From Georgenia satyanarayanai (lineage in GTDB: Bacteria; Actinomycetota; Actinomycetes; Actinomycetales; Actinomycetaceae): 64,000 bases of DNA. The notes under the pieces were generated by a model, which saw nothing but the letters and a program-made list of their open reading frames with translations, did not search any database and was not told where the DNA came from. The translations under genes and the position numbers were made by a program. The stretch is from assembly GCF_900116375.1 (NCBI RefSeq), contig NZ_UETB01000001.1, positions 813,802-877,801 of the forward strand, read 5' to 3'. Shown piece by piece: positions 63,049 through 64,000 of this stretch (its first letter is position 1; each line of letters begins with the position of its first letter).

Positions 63049-64000
63049 CAGGCGTCCTCTCCGGTCGTCTGGGAGCGCGCCTGCCGCCGGGCGGTGACGA
63101 GCTCGAGGAAGCGGTCGAACAGGTGGGCGGCGTCGTGCGGGCCGGCGGCCGCCTCGGGGTGGTACTGGACGGAGAACGCGGGGATGTCCAGGGCGCGCAG
63201 GCCCTCGACGACACCGTCGTTGAGGCTGACGTGGGAGACCTCGACGCGGCCGAAGCGACCGTCGTCGTAGGGCGCCACGCTCTCCTCCCCCACCGGGGCG
63301 TCGACGGCGAAGCCGTGGTTGTGCGCGGTGATCTCGACCTTGCCGGTGGCGCGGTCGAGCACGGGCTGGTTGACGCCGCGGTGGCCGTAGTCGAGCTTGT
63401 AGGTCCCGTAGCCCAGGGCGCGGCCGAGGAGCTGGTTGCCGAAGCAGATGCCGAAGAAGGGCAGGCCCTGGGCGAGCACGCCGCGCAGCACCTCGATCTC
63501 GTGGTCGGCGCTGCCCGGGTCGCCCGGGCCGTTGGAGAAGAACACGCCGTCGGGCTCGAGGGCGACGATCTCCGCGAGGGTGGTGTGCTGCGGCACGACG
63601 TGCACGCGGGCGCCGCGCTCGGCGAGCTGGGCGGGGGTGCGCGCCTTGATCCCGAGGTCGACGGCCACGATCTCGGCGAGCGGCTCCTTGCCGGCGAACT
63701 CCCCGGTGGGCTCGACGACGTAGCGCTCCTGGGTGGACACCTCACCGGCGAGGGCGGCGCCGCTCATCGCCGGCGCCTGGCGGACGAGGTCGACGAGGAC
63801 GCCGATCGCGGAGGCGTCCAGCCCCATCGCACCGGCGGGCAGCGCCGAGCCGGAGAAGATGCCGGCGCGCATGACGCCGCGGTCGCGCAGGTGGCGGGTG
63901 AGCGCGCGGGTGTCGAGGTGGCAGATGCCGACGACGCCCTGCTCGCGCAGCTCGTCCTCGAACCCGCCCGTCGAGCGCCAGCTCGAGGCGCGCCGCGCGG
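63048..64000 (-). CDS. carA: Carbamoyl-phosphate synthase small subunit (partial, N-terminus beyond window)
   Basis: The glutamine amidotransferase subunit that feeds ammonia to CarB. About 317 residues are visible. The upstream frame is open to the right edge ([38 protein letters not shown]), so internal Met codons are not the start. The class I amidotransferase triad is present: Cys in [16 protein letters not shown], His and Glu in [15 protein letters not shown]. carA precedes carB, as normal in pyrimidine operons. Confidence 0.96.

Overview
The window is a very GC-rich, densely packed actinobacterial chromosome segment. Gene content and order point to the order Micrococcales: pgsA-DUF881-sbp-DUF881-FHA-ftsR, lnt/ppm1 next to rbpA, pafBC-tatAC-helY, and carAB-pyrF-mihF-gmk-rpoZ-coaBC-metK-priA-fmt-rsmB-rpe-hisE-hisG. 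I cannot name the genus. GTG starts and GTGA/ATGA stop-start overlaps are frequent. About 17 genes have a TANNNT hexamer ending only 6-8 nt before the start codon, which is the actinobacterial signature of leaderless mRNAs.

Layout. 1-2132: the start of an EhuB-like ectoine-binding lipoprotein and an F420-type flavin-dependent oxidoreductase, both minus strand. 2220-7413: a plus-strand envelope/cell-division cluster matching M. tuberculosis Rv1822-Rv1830, but without gcvH. 7558-11086: a DUF2510 membrane protein and a large orphan protein with an eCIS-effector-like N-terminal motif. 11158-20450: accessory genes, including an RsmC/RlmG-type methyltransferase, a RibD-C reductase, a CPBP protein, an alpha/beta hydrolase divergent from a TetR gene across a perfect palindrome, VOC, squalene-cyclase-like, PspC and DUF4287 proteins, and small lipoproteins. 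20599-23852: an AraC-VOC-UvrA-like operon. 24061-26871: a two-component system followed by a CPBP protease. 26942-28970: SSB, an unknown protein and an aldo/keto reductase.

29115-40787: rbpA behind a SigR/SigH-type promoter, then ppm1 and lnt as separate overlapping genes, then helY, a YegS-type lipid kinase, tatC, tatA, a small membrane protein, pafC and pafB. A ten-unit 18-bp repeat array lies between the divergent pafB and DUF3866 promoters. 40896-45365: PH-domain protein, hisG, hisE, a two-gene ABC importer under an FMN riboswitch, and rpe. 45577-47109: a DUF222-HNH gene inserted between rpe and rsmB. 47200-64000: mostly housekeeping (rsmB, fmt, HAD, YeiH, a decayed EamA gene, priA, metK, coaBC, rpoZ, gmk, mihF, pyrF, carB, and the C-terminal part of carA).

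The most informative system is at 42.5-45.4 kb. The FMN riboswitch sits where related genomes usually carry riboflavin biosynthesis genes between rpe and hisE-hisG. Here it controls an NMT1-type importer instead, which suggests that riboflavin synthesis at this locus has been replaced by uptake. Other items worth following up are the eCIS-effector-like orphan, the 18-bp repeat family (which recurs inside the pyrF N-terminus) and the consistent leaderless promoter pattern.
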